DNA of 64,000 bases from Prostheceraeus crozeri (GCA_907163375.1 CAJQUW010003381.1:1-64000), one strand, 5' to 3'; shown: positions 46,666 through 58,691, counted from the first letter of the stretch. Translations and numbers: made by a program. Notes: generated from the sequence alone by a model not told the origin.

Positions 46666-48119
46666 CACTCAGCAAATGCTAAAACCCCCTCTGCAGTCTA
46701 GAGGCAAAAATCTCATCTGTCGGACTTTGTGAAGACTAATCACTCGCGTCGCTTACTGTCAATTCAGCACACATGCCAAATGCACTAATTACAATCTTTT
46801 GTTGATCAAAAGAAATGAAGAGTATTATGAGTTATTAATAATAATGCAACGATTGTCTCGTAGCCCTACTTCCGTTATAAAATATGGCTAATTTTTACCG
46901 GCCATAATTCCTCGGAAATCATTCAATTTTAAACGGCCTCCCAAAAATAACATAGTTAAATCCCCTAAACATCTAATTATCTCTATTAAGCCATTATCAT
47001 AATCAATAAGATATACGAGTTAATGACCTAAGATATCAAAAAACTGGCCAATGCCCGGAGGGGATCAGCCATATTTTCATTACGTGTAAAGTTTCATTAC
47101 GCGAAATGTCTGGTTATAAAGTGCAAATTATTTAACGGTAAGAAAGATCTGTGACTCGACTCTATATGATGAAAAGAAAACCAAGATAGTATCCACAAAG
47201 TCAAGTCTCTATTCATGTTATGATACAGGAAGAAGTTAACAGCATTTCTACGCTCCTCGAGCGCTAAGAAGAGCTGCAACTCGTCGTTGCATGCTTAGAA
47301 CGAGTCGGTGGATTATGTTCTGTGGCAGTCGTTGCCAAGCATCGGTGATAGCTTGTCTCAGTTCGGTTGCGTTTTGAGGAGGATGATTGAACCGATGGAC
47401 GCTTCTCTTCATGAAATCCCACACGTGCTCAATGGGATTCATACTTCGCGATCTTGATGGCCACCTCAAAAGTACGAATCCCGAGATGCTACTTCAACTC
47501 CTGTGGTGGGGCATTATCGCTCTCTGGCTGCTACATGGACAGAGGAAAGTCGCAACCGCTTCCGCATCTTCCTTGAACGCAGGCCAGACTCTCTGATCCG
47601 CTTCCTTATTGTCTGAGAGCTGAGATTCTGGCCTAGATGGCCCTTCTCACTCCACATCAGCATCAGTATCGTTGTTGGAAGAGTTCGGTTGACTCAAACA
47701 AGATGAATCAATCGTCGATCTGCTCTTAGGGTTGTTTGTCGTCGAACTCTCCCACAAATACCATGCTTTACATCGCCAGTCATTCTCCACTTAACGGGAA
47801 AGATCACGAGTGGTTTTTGGAGCTCGATCAAAGTAACGAGCGATGGCTTTGCAGGAACTCCCTGCTTCAGACATACCAACAGCTCTTAATTTTTCACCGT
47901 TAGACATGTACCTTAGCATGATGATACACAGACCGATTCTCAATAGCAACGGCCTTTGATCGTTTAATTAACTTCTTTTATAGATCAGTTAATTAGATTA
48001 CATGCATTTGGCATGTGTGCTGAATTGACAGCAAGCGAAGCGAGTGATTAGTCTTCACAAAGTCCGATAGATGAGATTTTCCTCTCTAGACTGCAGAGGG
48101 GGTTAGCTTTTGCTGAGTG
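46666..48119 (-). mobile_element. Tc1-like element with long (~150-bp) inverted repeats
   Basis: Left end CACTCAGCAAATGCTAAAAC and right end, inverted, TTAGCTTTTGCTGAGTG. The matching arms run to about 46825 and from about 47962, including CTCTGCAGTCTAGAGG and CTTCACAAAGTCCGA. TA precedes the left end (46664-46665); the right flank is CA, so one target base has mutated. It carries a decayed transposase. Confidence 0.8.
47248..47910 (-). pseudogene. Tc1-like transposase, decayed
   Basis: On the minus strand from about 47908, MSNGEKLRAVGMSEAGSSCK is a helix-turn-helix start of Tc1 type. The C-terminal frame (47469-47248) has RWPSRSRSMNPIEHVWDFMK, carrying the catalytic Glu in the NPIEHVWD block, and HRFNHPPQNATELRQAITDA. 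The middle of the core is compressed: only about 220 codons separate start and end instead of about 330, so part of the catalytic domain, including the first Asp, appears deleted. Frameshifts occur throughout. Confidence 0.75.
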
Positions 48120-48659
48120 CATGGCAATGAAACGGAGTTCATAAATGCTATTAAAACTGTAGGAGTTCATATTTACGGCTAATGGCAGGTCTTTATGAAA
48201 CGAGCTTCAGTCAACCTGCAATCGATAGCACTTTTACTTCTGTCAATGATTTTTACATCAAAATGAGACATGCTAATGTCACAGATATCGTGGTTATTCA
48301 ATCCATGTTCATAAAGGGCATTCTTTTATTCTTATTGTCTAAATCACGCTACCATTCATTATATATTTTATAAAACGGACGGTTAGTCTGAACAATATAA
48401 AAATCGTTGCATTAATTACATTGAAATTTGTCAACTATTAAGCGGTCCGAGCAACCGAAATTATTCAGAAGTAACACACAGAGACGAAAATTACCATGTT
48501 TATTATTTTCTTGCTCATTTTCAGCAATTGATTGGAGAATATGAGGAGTTTAACGTATAAGTCTGATCGGTAGATCAAACTGTTTCGTCAATTTATTTAG
48601 TCTCCGATTACACGCATCACTTATGAGGTTTATCTTACAGGGAATGAAATCATCATTAC

Positions 48660-48840
48660 GCATTTTTATTTTTCTGTAACTGTCCCTTGAAGTGTCAGAA
48701 GTACGCCGACCGTTTTCGAACGTCTTTAAATTATTATTTCTGTTTTTGGTCTGTAAACGAAAAGGAGTGAAACCTAACGTTGTTCTACAACTATGCCTGT
48801 CAAAAATATCCAATTCCTAACCTTGGATATTCTATTTTAA
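48660..48840 (-). repeat. Right arm of an older inverted repeat (with 46440-46645)
   Basis: See 46440-46645. The pair brackets the Tc1-like element at a distance, so the bracketed interval may once have been a larger inverted-repeat structure. Confidence 0.65.
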
Positions 48841-49115
48841 AAAGTATTATGTGGAGCATTTCTTCGAATAGTAGCCGTGACAACTATCAAAAGGAAAGGT
48901 GCCAGTCTTGGCCGCGACTATTTTACTGAAAAATCCCGCATCCTACTCATGGCAATTTCTATGAAAACTGCAATTTTTCATGTTGAAACATATAGGCATA
49001 GTACGTTCGATATTATGATATTGAAGACACAACATTTAGGTGATCGCAAACTCACTAACGCAACTTAGGAAAGTCAAATAATCTATGTAAAATCATGGAG
49101 TGGAATTGTGTTATA

Positions 49116-50823
49116 CGTGGTGCGTTCAATAAGCGGCCGACCTCACGCATTTAATTTTTGATGAAGTTGTTGTTATTTCTGTGTTATTTTTGTGTATCAA
49201 AGTTCGTTTAATACCAGAATTTCTGAAATAACGTTATTTCCCCCCCCAAATTTTGAATGTCAAAATTCGTAAATGACATCTTTTCTATCTTTAAATTTTC
49301 AAATTCTTATTTTTTGTTACTTCAAAAACGTGTATCTTACTACAGAGAAAAGACTGGTTATATGAAAACAAATTCTGCTTTAACGTTTTATTTTTCTACA
49401 TATCCACCGTTATTTTCGACACACTTTCTCCAGCGTTCAAGGAGGCACGAAAAAGCGTCTTCAAAGAAGTCCTCTGACAAAGAAGGAAAAAAGAGTTCAA
49501 CGGATTCCTCGGTTTATGTCGAAATGATGTCCACGCAAGTGCTTCTTGAGGTGACTGAAAAGCCAGAAGTCACTCGGTGCAAGGTCATGCTTTTTCTGTA
49601 AGGCGGATGTCGAGCAAGAGTCAGTCCTGCGTTACCGATAGTCGATTCTGTAACGGCTGCCTTGTGAATTGGTGCGTTGTCGTGGAGAAGCCATAGTGGT
49701 ACATTTCTTTGCTTTCTCCGTTTTCTCCTCACTTCCACTACAAGATCACTGTAATACTTTGCATTAATAGTTCTTCCTGTCGGCACGAAATTGAGCATAA
49801 TGATGCCATGTCCATCCCAAAAGACAGACAGCATCATCGCGCGCCGATGTGACGTTAAAGATCTCATCTTCTTCGATGGCTTCTCTCCTGGAAGTTTCCA
49901 TTCTGATGATTCCCTCTTTGATTCAGGTAGATAACGACTTAAGGGAGTTTCATGCTCGGTGATCATGTTCGAAAGAAATTGCTCACCATGCTGTTCAAAA
50001 GTATTGATGTTCAGCAAACAGCATGCCTTTGCGCTCCATCATTTCAACAGAAAGGAACCGAGGCACAAATCTTGAGTAAAGCTTTCGAACTCCCAAAGCT
50101 TTGAGACGTTCGCTATTGGTTCCATAACTAAAATTGAATTTGACTGACAACTCCCTTACTGTTATTCGTCGGTCGCTTTTTAACTTTTTCTATCAGATCC
50201 TCGCCGACAGAAATTTCTATAGGTCTTCCTTCTCTTGCTTCATCGACGACTGAAACTCGACCACCTTTGAATTCTCTTGCCCAATATTTAACAGTCGTGT
50301 GAGAAGGAACACTTTCGCCATAGACAGCATTCAATTCATTAAGTATGTCTTTAACAGAAGTCCCTTTTAAAACAAAAAATCGAATGACACTGCGATATTC
50401 AATTTGTGAGACTTCCAACGTCATTTTCGTCAACTTCCATCAGAAAGCACACAGATCGTGTTGCACATGGAACAACGGTTCAGATGACAACTCATGTAGT
50501 CACATGGCCGCGCGCGTAATAGTCAATAACAGCGCATAAGAACAATAACGGCTCATTGTGACTGCTAACACTAACTGCCTGGCTAATGATGAGTGAATAA
50601 GTAACTGATGTTAAAAAAATAAGAATTTGAAAATTTAAAGATTGAAAAAATAAGATGTCATTTACGAATTTTGACATTTGAAAATTGGGGGGGGGAAATA
50701 ACGTTATTTCAGAAATTCTGGTATTAAACGAACTTTGATGCACATGTTCTACTGCAAAAGAAATAACAACAACTTAATCAAAAATTAAATGCGTGAGGTC
50801 GGCCACTTATTGAACGCACCACG
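49116..50823 (-). mobile_element. mariner element with ~205-bp inverted repeats
   Basis: Both ends read CGTGGTGCGTTCAATAAG inwards and stay similar for about 205 bases, through GTCAAAATTCGTAAATGACA to CAAATTCTTATTTTT. TA lies at 49114-49115 and 50824-50825. Length is 1708 bp. The inner part of each arm has a run of eight or nine C/G. A transposase pseudogene lies between. Confidence 0.95.
49400..50433 (-). pseudogene. mariner transposase (SETMAR-like), decayed
   Basis: The N-terminal frame (50433-50128) has VIRFFVLKGTSVKDILNELN and HTTVKYWAREFKGGR, both helix-turn-helix units with the WxxxFKxGR signature, then EGRPIEISV. The second frame (50017-49514) has FLSNMITEHETPLSRYLPES, SLTSHRRAMMLSVFWDGHGI, PTGRTINAKYYSDLV and VPLWLLHDNAPIHKA (Asp 2). 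A third frame has DLAPSDFWLFSHLKKHLRGH (Asp 3) and the C-terminus, to about 49400. At the first catalytic position the family's Asp in the GDE block is His (EHE), so it could not catalyse transposition even without the frameshifts. Confidence 0.9.
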
Positions 50824-50825
50824 TA

Positions 50826-51720
50826 TAAAGCGGTGCGTTAAAAGCACTTCTGATACCGGTAGTATCCAATCAGTTTCAACATTTCTGACAATAATTTGCT
50901 TTTGTATTAGAATCTGGACCACCTTAATGCATCGATTTGAATCGATAGCAATAACATGAGGGTCCTTTGAGTTGGCATTAAACTAATGAACACGCAATAT
51001 TAATAGGCTTATGGTGTGGATTATAAACTAGCCGGTAACATACTTAAGGTACTGCTTAATCCGTAACACTAAGTACGCAAACAGAATATTTAGATATCGA
51101 GCTGCATCCTCAGTTGAAAAATAGGAGCAGACCTTAATAGCTGCCATTTCATCCAATATCAGGAATCATCAGCAGACATAGTTCATGTCTCACAGACCTT
51201 GCAGCCATACCCGAGCAAGTTTGCGCTACACAATTGGCATATTAAGTGAGACTTCGATGGGTATTCACTAAATACTACTTTTAAAACACGACTAGCATGT
51301 CGCAGAAGTGGTATCAACCTGTATGACTGACTAAGATAAATGAGTGATTAACCTTTTACGATAGCCAGAAGAGGGCCGCCAAGATGAAATAGTAATTCAC
51401 AATAGACTTAGCCATCAAAATACGAAGCTAGAAGTTGGCTTCAGCCCACTGCGCCTGTAGTAAAAATCTGAAACAGGTCGCGTGACGACACTCAGCCGTG
51501 CCATTCTTCTTGACCTGGTTAATTGACATCTCTTTCTATGACACGACTGAGAGCGGATAGAAGGTTGAATTACGACCTCTTCAATAGTACTGATTATTTT
51601 TCAATTATATCTTAAGCAATGAAATGTGAGAAAATTTTTTTGGAATTTTCTAAGTATGTGGAGGGATAGCCCAAAAGTCTACTACGTATTATCATGATAC
51701 AAATCATCAAGATAACTTAC
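50826..51720. other. Host intron or flank, no gene recognised
   Basis: Follows the 3' splice donor side of the MPC2 exon (the exon is read on the minus strand), so it is probably its downstream intron. No further exon was recognised here. Confidence 0.5.
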
Positions 51721-51917
51721 TGAGCGATTCTGGCCAGTTGAAAAGCGCCTGTTAACGCAACGAAGACGTTGACACTGAAAAGGTTGTAGTTCTTGGGAAT
51801 TATCACCATTGAATAGCGTGACCAAATCACGCCGGTAGCGAACAGAGCTCCTGACTGTGAGACACTCAACTTATCTGCTGGTCTAGCAATATCTGCTATG
51901 CCGGCAATAACGAGTCC
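51721..51917 (-). CDS. MPC2: Mitochondrial pyruvate carrier subunit 2, internal exon
   Basis: Read on the minus strand, an acceptor ATTTCATTTCAG precedes 51917 and a donor GTAAGT follows 51721. The 197-bp exon is open throughout in one frame and encodes 65 residues beginning GLVIAGIADIARPADKLSVS and containing TGVIWSRYSMVIIPKNYNLF and SVNVFVALTGAFQLARI. This is the membrane core of MPC2/BRP44, the subunit that pairs with MPC1 in the inner mitochondrial membrane to import pyruvate. The 'RP(A)(D/E)KLS', 'WSRYS' and 'IIPKN' motifs are the family's conserved blocks. N-terminal exons should lie at higher coordinates and the C-terminal exon at lower ones; none was recognised in the window, implying long introns. 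No frameshift is present, unlike the surrounding mobile elements. Confidence 0.9.
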
Positions 51918-52955
51918 CTGAAATGAAATATTTGTATATTTGAAACATTGAGTAAGTGTGTAGAAGGGAGACGGTCAACTCAAAAAATGGCATCATTCAG
52001 TGAAAACTTTTATATCAAAAGATTCAGTTTCTACGGACAATGTTCCATAACGAACCATAATAATTACATCATATGAGGAAAAATGCGCCACATGAAAGAC
52101 ACGATTTATTTGGGAGCAATTACATAAATCAATCGCTAAAAGAATAAATCAAGCTATTACCAAAATAATCATATGTTTGAAAAGGCTGCGGTCGTAGTCA
52201 TTATTTCCAATTCGGGATGACCGAGAAGAAAAGATGGATTGCTTGACGATGTGAAGTGTATGCTTCACGAAATATATCGGGAGCTTCAAAGTGATCCATC
52301 TTTTCATATCGGTCTTTCCAAATTAGAAATAAACTTATCATATCTTCATCTTGTGACTTTGTATAACACAAATCAAATGTAGTTAGATAAAATCAATTGT
52401 GACCTTGAAAGTATGACAATTCGAACGATGCGAGGTCGAGTATTTACCATCTGCTATCATTGCATGATTGAAGGTTATTCGAATACATCAATATGATTTT
52501 GCAGCCGTTTGTAACTTTCTGTTAAATCGCAGATTAGAGATCACATATTCCAAACAACTGAACATCAACATGGATTTTTGAGGGCGACAATATTAGACCT
52601 CTAAGGGAACATAGGTGTCTGAAAATGTCCTGTACTGTTGTCCAAAACCTTATTTTAACAATATCATCAGAAATAGAGATTAAAGAATTCTACAGGTTTT
52701 TCCGTTTGTTAATATAGATCTGTCATTTACTAACAACGGTGTGCATTCATTAACGTCATTCTGCAATGAGCAGCGACATTTTGCATTGAATAGCTGCAAG
52801 TCTCCCTTTATCATCGACACTATCGTTCATGAGTAGAAATCTGTCAAATGATAGCGAAATTTGTAAATAAATAGCGACATGTTACACTCGAAAGCTGAGC
52901 CGCCGTCCATATGACTGAATGTCCCGCGACGTAGACGTACAATTTCTGAGATTCA
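51918..52955. other. Host intron, no gene recognised
   Basis: Upstream intron of the MPC2 exon. No exon or repeat identified. Confidence 0.5.
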
Positions 52956-53515
52956 TAGACAACGCATCATTGATGCGTATCTTGATGCGCGAAAGGAACA
53001 TGCGAAATGGCTGCTTCCTGAACAAGCTGCTCAAACAAGGGGTCGTGCACCAAGAGGCATCGATGCTTTCGGGTAGTTGGTGGAAGGACAGGTCCTAACT
53101 TCACGCTAATCATTGATGTATCGAACACACGCGGTTTGTTGTTTTCTTCAACAAATGAAGGAGGAGTAGATAGCGATCTATTCATGGAGTTTTTGATGAA
53201 CGTGTCAGCTACTGCCACAACCTGCCACCATGCTATTCGATAATGCTTCGTGTCACAGTCGAGCACATGAAGCATAATTGGCGGTTCGGCACCAAATTTG
53301 CAGAATTCCAACCTACTCGCCCTTCCTTAACATCGCAGGGAATGCTTTTAGTGTGTGGAAAGCAGACATCAAAAGAAATTTAGGAGGTACGAGACCAGAT
53401 GATTCGACAGGATTCAGATGCGCTTGGCAACAATGGCTCAACTGTCAGAGCAAAATCTCTCCGAAATCACTCCCGAGGTTTGTCAAGCTTCCCGGAGAAA
53501 ACTACTTCTACTGAT
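52956..53515 (+). pseudogene. DDE transposase relic (Tc1/IS630-like)
   Basis: Successive + frames read AYLDARKEHAKWLLPEQAAQ, RGRAPRGIDAF, NFTLIIDVSNTRGLLFS, NEGGVDSDLFMEFLMNVSAT and IPTYSPFLNIAGNAFSVWKA (to about 53365). The 'YSPFLN' block followed by a Trp-Lys is the conserved end of the DDE domain in a class of Tc1/IS630 transposases. The usual catalytic Glu after 'LNI' reads Gly here (AGN). No terminal repeats were found, so this is a remnant. The longer frame on the opposite strand (53311-52967) is its shadow. Confidence 0.6.
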
Positions 53516-53519
53516 TCCT

Positions 53520-54074
53520 TGATGCATACTACTAGAAGACATCAATGACAATGAATGAATTTTTTATTGTATAGAACATTATGCCTAATTTTTTATACAA
53601 TTTCAAATATACACCATAGATTCTGAATATCTAGAATTTCTCGGTATAATTAATAAATTATGTAGAATAGTATCAATGTAAAAAATGTCGCTAAAAAGTG
53701 GTAGATATCTCGATCGCTCATCCCGTTAATCATTGAGAAATGTCGGTCTATTGAACGATGTTGTTGATCAATGACAAATTTCAGCAAATAAATGGGAAAT
53801 ACCGCTAACTTAACAGCTTTGACGTCAATCAACGACATATTCATATTAACAAACGCAAAAACTGTAGCTACGAAACAATGCAGAAAAAACGTCAGATGCA
53901 ATTGCCTTAGGTAATTGAAACATCTACGTCCATTTGACAGTTTGTAAATAAATGAAGGCGCGTATCTAGTCGAATTCATAATCTCTATTGCTTTGGAGAC
54001 CTTTCGCGGTCTTCTCAACAGCACATGCCCGGTAGAGAGAATGCAAATGAGTGATGACAAATGAGAAGTACAGC
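53520..54074. other. Host sequence, no confident gene
   Basis: A minus-strand frame of 136 residues (54060-53650) has two hydrophobic stretches (LTFFLHCFVATVFAFVNMNM and FLATFFTLILFYIIY). I did not recognise it and it has no clear splice or promoter support. Confidence 0.35.
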
Positions 54075-54076
54075 TA

Positions 54077-55331
54077 CAGGGTGTTCAGCAAAAAATGTAA
54101 GGATTGCAAATCGAAAGATTTATTGATCGTATAGGTGGAAAAAGGAAATTATTTGAGCTGCTATTTCATTCGTGCATTAGTTTGCATTACAACCAAGTAG
54201 ATTCAAGCTTGTTATTCACTTATATTTTATCTTTGTAATGAAACATAGATATCTAAACCGAGATCGACAATTAAACAATTTCTTCAATTAACAACATCTT
54301 TATTGATTTGTCTTCAAATTCAAAAATGAATATCTAATTCGAGATCGGCCGCTTAACCTAACGTTTGTCGTTCACCTTTCACAAATTCGCATCGAGTCCG
54401 ATTGCTTGTGGGAGTGCTCCATGATTTGAATGATTTGACAAGTATCAACTTTCCAATTTTCAAAGAAAAGTAATCATCTTATTCAAGACAGAGAACCTGT
54501 TGAAAGCAGACAAATTCTATCCGATTTCTTCGGAAAGATCAGAGAGACAATTCTATGCAGTGACGCCTAAGTTACAGCAAGAGGGCGAGGAGACTGTTAG
54601 CACTCTTAAAGTGGCGCAGGCAGCACCAGAAAAGTACACTTCTACCATTCGTCGAATGGTTATTGACTTGGCTGCAACGCCGCCAGGAAGTTCAGTGTCA
54701 CGAGAAAACATCTAAGCCAAAGATCATCAATGAACTTCGAATTTCGTTGGAAGCAATGAGCAACATCATAAAGGAGCAGTTGAAGTAGCCTAAAGACCGA
54801 AAAATCTGGAGAAGACTGGTTTAATTTAAATGTTCTTGACTACTGCACATGGAGCATTCTTTTAGATGGCCTGCAGATAAATCGTTGGATAATCAGATCA
54901 GCAGAGGATCTCAAAGACGTTTTGACGACTGCGTGGAATTCCATTTCACAATAAACTTTACAAGACCCTAAAAAATCGTGGATCGAAAGACTCAGTCAAT
55001 ACATACTAGCACGGGGAGTCATTTCGAGCATAAACAGTAAACGTGGCATATAAAGTGATTTCAGATATTCGTAATGAAAACATTTAATCAAGCTTAATTA
55101 TTTGATTGAAAAATTAAAATCACCTGTAGTTCTTCGCTTTTTGTTCGATGTCGAAGTGTCCACTCGAAGACATCATGGATCGAGGTAGGCCACGGAGCAT
55201 GCCTAAATTGGCTTGAATTAAAGTTGAATTTTCATTTGAACAAACTCTTAAGGAAATAACAGTACAATAATTTGATGATATTTCTTCCAAACTGATAATT
55301 TGCAATCCTTACGTTTTTGCTGAACATCCTG
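54077..55331 (+). mobile_element. Tc1/mariner-like element with CAGGGTGTTCAGC ends
   Basis: Left end CAGGGTGTTCAGCAAAAAAT and inverted right end GTTTTTGCTGAACATCCTG, about 35 bp with GGATTGCAAAT, are flanked by TA (54075-54076 and 55332-55333). Length is 1255 bp. It holds a decayed transposase on the + strand. Confidence 0.85.
54500..55055 (+). pseudogene. Transposase of the 54077 element, decayed
   Basis: A 71-residue N-terminal frame (54500-54715) ends in RRMVIDLAATPPGSSVSREN, a region like the DNA-binding part of Tc1/mariner relatives. After frame breaks comes NVLDYCTWSILLDGLQINRW (about 54829-54888), which resembles the 'NPLDYxxWSxL' block with the last catalytic acidic residue, then EDLKDVLTTAWNSISQ and KSWIERLSQYILARG, to about 55018. 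The first two acidic residues were not found, so the core is largely deleted. Confidence 0.6.
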
Positions 55332-55389
55332 TACATGCTAAGGTGGAGATGGCTTCAACACGGTAGATGAAAACCAATTACCAGCTCAC

Positions 55390-55780
55390 GTTGCTTGCAC
55401 AAATTTGGCTTGAAGTTCCGAATATGCAAAGCTCTGGAGATGTGGAATAACCTGTCATTTCTAGCGTGATCGAAGGACAATGAAAACCTGTCACGAAGAT
55501 ATCTACGATCGCAATTACAGTCAATTACATGAAAAGCTATGGTAGAGGAACTACGGCGACTGTCACCTTTAATGGGCCAATTTAGTAATTTGTTCTTTAG
55601 ATCGAACGGCGAGACCTTCACTCGTCCTACCGTAATTGACTGACTCGCAGTCGCATCGAAATCGATTGACGAGCAGGAATCAGGCATTTGATCGTTAGGA
55701 GAGCGCTCTCCAGTGAAAAAGCTTGAAATGTGAAGTGCAACAATGACCATAGATACGAATTTGCATACTCGCATATCCAA
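55390..55780 (-). CDS. Possible first exon of a secreted protein, unverified
   Basis: A minus-strand frame of up to 141 residues starts at 55780 with MDMRVCKFVSMVIVALHISS, which looks like a signal peptide with a hydrophobic core at residues 8-20. It continues with polar sequence including ASQSITVGRVKVSPFDLKNK and IAFHVIDCNCDRRYLRDRFS. CAAC|GTGAGC at 55390/55389 is a plausible splice donor, so the coding exon may stop there. G+C content is above the flanks. Family not recognised. The Tc1/mariner-like element ends 60 bp downstream. A chance open frame remains possible. Confidence 0.3.
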
Positions 55781-55799
55781 CTGGTTTACAGAAATTTAG

Positions 55800-56463
55800 C
55801 CAATCATCTAAACCATGACTAGACAGACATATCGATCACAATCATTGAGATTACCATGCTAATAAAATCAAGCAAATTCCATAACCGAACAGTGTTTGCG
55901 AGCTTTTTTAAATCGATTAGAATTTTCTGGTCAACTAGCCTCACTTGCAGTTTTTCCAAGTATGATCACATATCCGAGTGGAATTTTTGAACTGGAATGT
56001 CATGAAGTCCATCCATAAAGTTAAACTTAATCGTCCATGACATGGAAGAGACAATATTCAGTTCCAAGAAAAAAAAATGAGAATCGTTGAGATGGACTTT
56101 ATTAATTCAATGGCACATATACACACCCGATACATTCCGACCTCAGGCGTTCTCAAGGGCACAGTGGCTGTACAACTTGGAGAGAGATTTCATAGCAAAA
56201 CTGTGAGCGGTTCATACTGTCTCACTGAGTGTGCTTCAAACTCATCTCATGCTGTCTGTTCAGGAAAGGTTCATCTTAGAGACGTGTATGTGGCGTGATG
56301 TTCTGGGTTGAAAAAAATTACTTTTGTAGAACCAAGTCAGAAAACCACGAAGTGTGTGTGTCCAGCTGTTCATACTAGTCCCGCAAATCATTAACGAAGT
56401 TTTAAGCATTTTTATACGAACGTCAGCCTTATGTTCCATGCATTATTTTTGTAATACATTATA
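55800..56463. other. Host sequence, no gene recognised
   Basis: Frame 56077-56298 (+) is open for 73 residues but has no recognisable feature. Confidence 0.4.
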
Positions 56464-56471
56464 GTATAAAA

Positions 56472-57984
56472 CAGGGTTGCCAACATCAAACAATCAATAT
56501 AGTGACCTAAAAATTCACAGGAATAAGTGGCGGTTTGCAAATGCCTACCTGTGACATGATAACTTATTGTAATAGGCGCCTATTGCATTGATTAAGTATC
56601 CTATAACTTTTTATGAAACCGCCATAACAAGTGGTAAATATCGATTTTAGTGCAAGTTATACAGCGTCACAAATTACCTGAATACTCTGATGAAAGACCC
56701 AAAGATTTAAACCGGCAGTGCCAAAATTAAGCGAATCAACCAGAAAGTAATATACAAAAATCGATAGAGTAAGAAATTTAACAGTGAACACAAATAACTA
56801 TCATAACCGATATCTTAACAGACGATGAAGAAGATAAATAATACAGTAAAGATAAACTAAAATACCTTTTCATGAAACAAAACGCAGGCTTATTGACAGC
56901 CTTCTCGAAACTCTAAGATAAAATTTATTCTATAGCCTAACTTACCTAACCAAGCCTCCATTTGCACATGAAAAGTCTGAAACATTTTATTCAGGTGTGA
57001 TTCAATAATTGCGGTTCGCTACATGTACACCGATCTCGAATATGAGTGAAACGCTGATTAGAGATTCTCAGTACCAATAAATATATAATGCTCTTTAAAA
57101 ATACAGAAGGGTAGCCTATATATGAGATCCTTGACTGATTATGCTTACCAATCAGTAGTAAGGCAACAGCAATACCTGGGAAAATGTTGCTGCTACCAGG
57201 AAAAGATCAAGAAAATGAAGATCGAAATTCTGTCGGCAATTATTAGAGTATACTTGATTAACATTAATGGTTCGTGGGTCGCTCAGAAAACATACTGCGA
57301 TACCAAGTTAGTCAAAAGCTATTTACAGTATCACAACATGAAATTAATGCAGTTTATGTTTCTCCGGATCGTTGGGAATGATATCTCATCATTTGAAATT
57401 ATTAAAAGTGACGGATTGCTTCAGAAAACAGTAAGATAAATGGATCCTGAGCATTTTTCAGAAACTTTACTATTCAAAATTACAATGTCGATTGATAACG
57501 TATGTCTAGTCCAACAAAACTCGAACTTCGAAAGCCATATTTTGCTCTATTGCAATATATCAAAGTTTCGCATATAATATCCATCAAAGGGAATAATTTC
57601 TTACTGATAATAAGATCATACCTTAAGAAAAGGTTCTCTCCCAGCACTTCATAGAATCTGCAAGATGTCAAATGTGACGCAAAACCTGGAAGAATTATTA
57701 CTATGACTGTTATAGATACAACAAAACGGAAACGCCAGCTAAGTGAGATGCTTCTTGTTGATTAACAAAATATGGACACTTGGTTGAAGGTAGAATGTGA
57801 TATAAATTGATGAGTTATACTCGAGTTCTGTCTAATTTATGGGCCAATCCTAAATAGTTTTGGTATAAAATCGTCTATCAATTTACAAAAATTGGTCACT
57901 ATTTTGTAGTGGCTTGAGATTAAAAGTGACCAAATAGTGACTAATAGTGACTAGTCAAAAACTAGTGACCTGTTGGCAACTCTG
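56472..57984. mobile_element. hAT-like non-autonomous element
   Basis: Ends CAGGGTTGCCAACATC and, inverted, CAGAGTTGCCAACAGG. An 8-bp target duplication with one mismatch, GTATAAAA (56464-56471) against GTATATAA (57985-57992). Subterminal GTGACTA repeats near 57930-57965. The open frame 57122-57439 (105 residues, Lys- and Tyr-rich) is not recognisably a hAT transposase. Confidence 0.8.
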
Positions 57985-58189
57985 GTATATAACAATGATA
58001 TGCACGTCAATTACTTTACATCGTGCGACAATTCTAACGAAAGGGCATAAATTAAGCTAACTTCAAATTCGAAGTAGTAAAGCAGAACACAATCCTCAAA
58101 GGAAAGGAGAAACTTGATTCCTTGGAGTAGAGGATAAATTCCTTTTGAAGAAAACTTGATGCTATCAAATCATGCATGCTAATTTCAGC

Positions 58190-58310
58190 GCTCTCGCTCA
58201 CCGGAAGTGACACACATTGCTGATCCGCTGATGTTCCGCGCTGGGATTCGAACCCAGGCATCCTACTTGTACTAGCTAACAGTGACCACTCCATCACAAG
58301 GAGACAATAA
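58190..58310 (-). repeat. tRNA-derived SINE-like segment
   Basis: On the minus strand, TGATGGAGTGGTCA (A box, near 58300-58287) and GGTTCGAATCC (perfect B box, 58247-58257) are spaced like a tRNA gene with an extra arm. They are followed by a non-tRNA body, CACTTCCGGTGAGCGAGAGC. The 3' acceptor stem does not pair well with the 5' end, so a SINE head is more likely than a functional tRNA. Confidence 0.55.
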
Positions 58311-58691
58311 TGGCTGTGATAAAACACTAAAAACGAACACCTGAAGACATCATGAATTCTAGAAATATTCAAAACAATGTCACCGCAATATACAAATTAG
58401 GCCTACTATTAAAAAAAGTCAACAGTTCAAAATTACTCGACTTCAAACAATTCTTCTGCAATTACAGTCTATACCGGATGCCGAAAAATGCCGCAACACT
58501 GACTGCAGGACTGCTAAGACCAGCACGGTGAGCAGCATTAACTATGAGATATCGAAATTCTGAGATCGCGCGGGAATTGAGACTTCGTGGCCTAAAATGA
58601 TTTATAATGAACCTGAGTTATCTAATTTTCATCAATTTTTCACATTTAACAGGAAATTATCTCAGAAGCAGTGTTTTTGAGCTGATCGAAA

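Noticed and set aside
52967-53311. 114-residue minus-strand frame
   Set aside because: Shadow of the transposase relic on the + strand, whose fragments match known DDE blocks.
58200-58306. Functional tRNA gene on the minus strand
   Set aside because: Good A and B boxes, but no matching acceptor stem; a SINE head is more likely.
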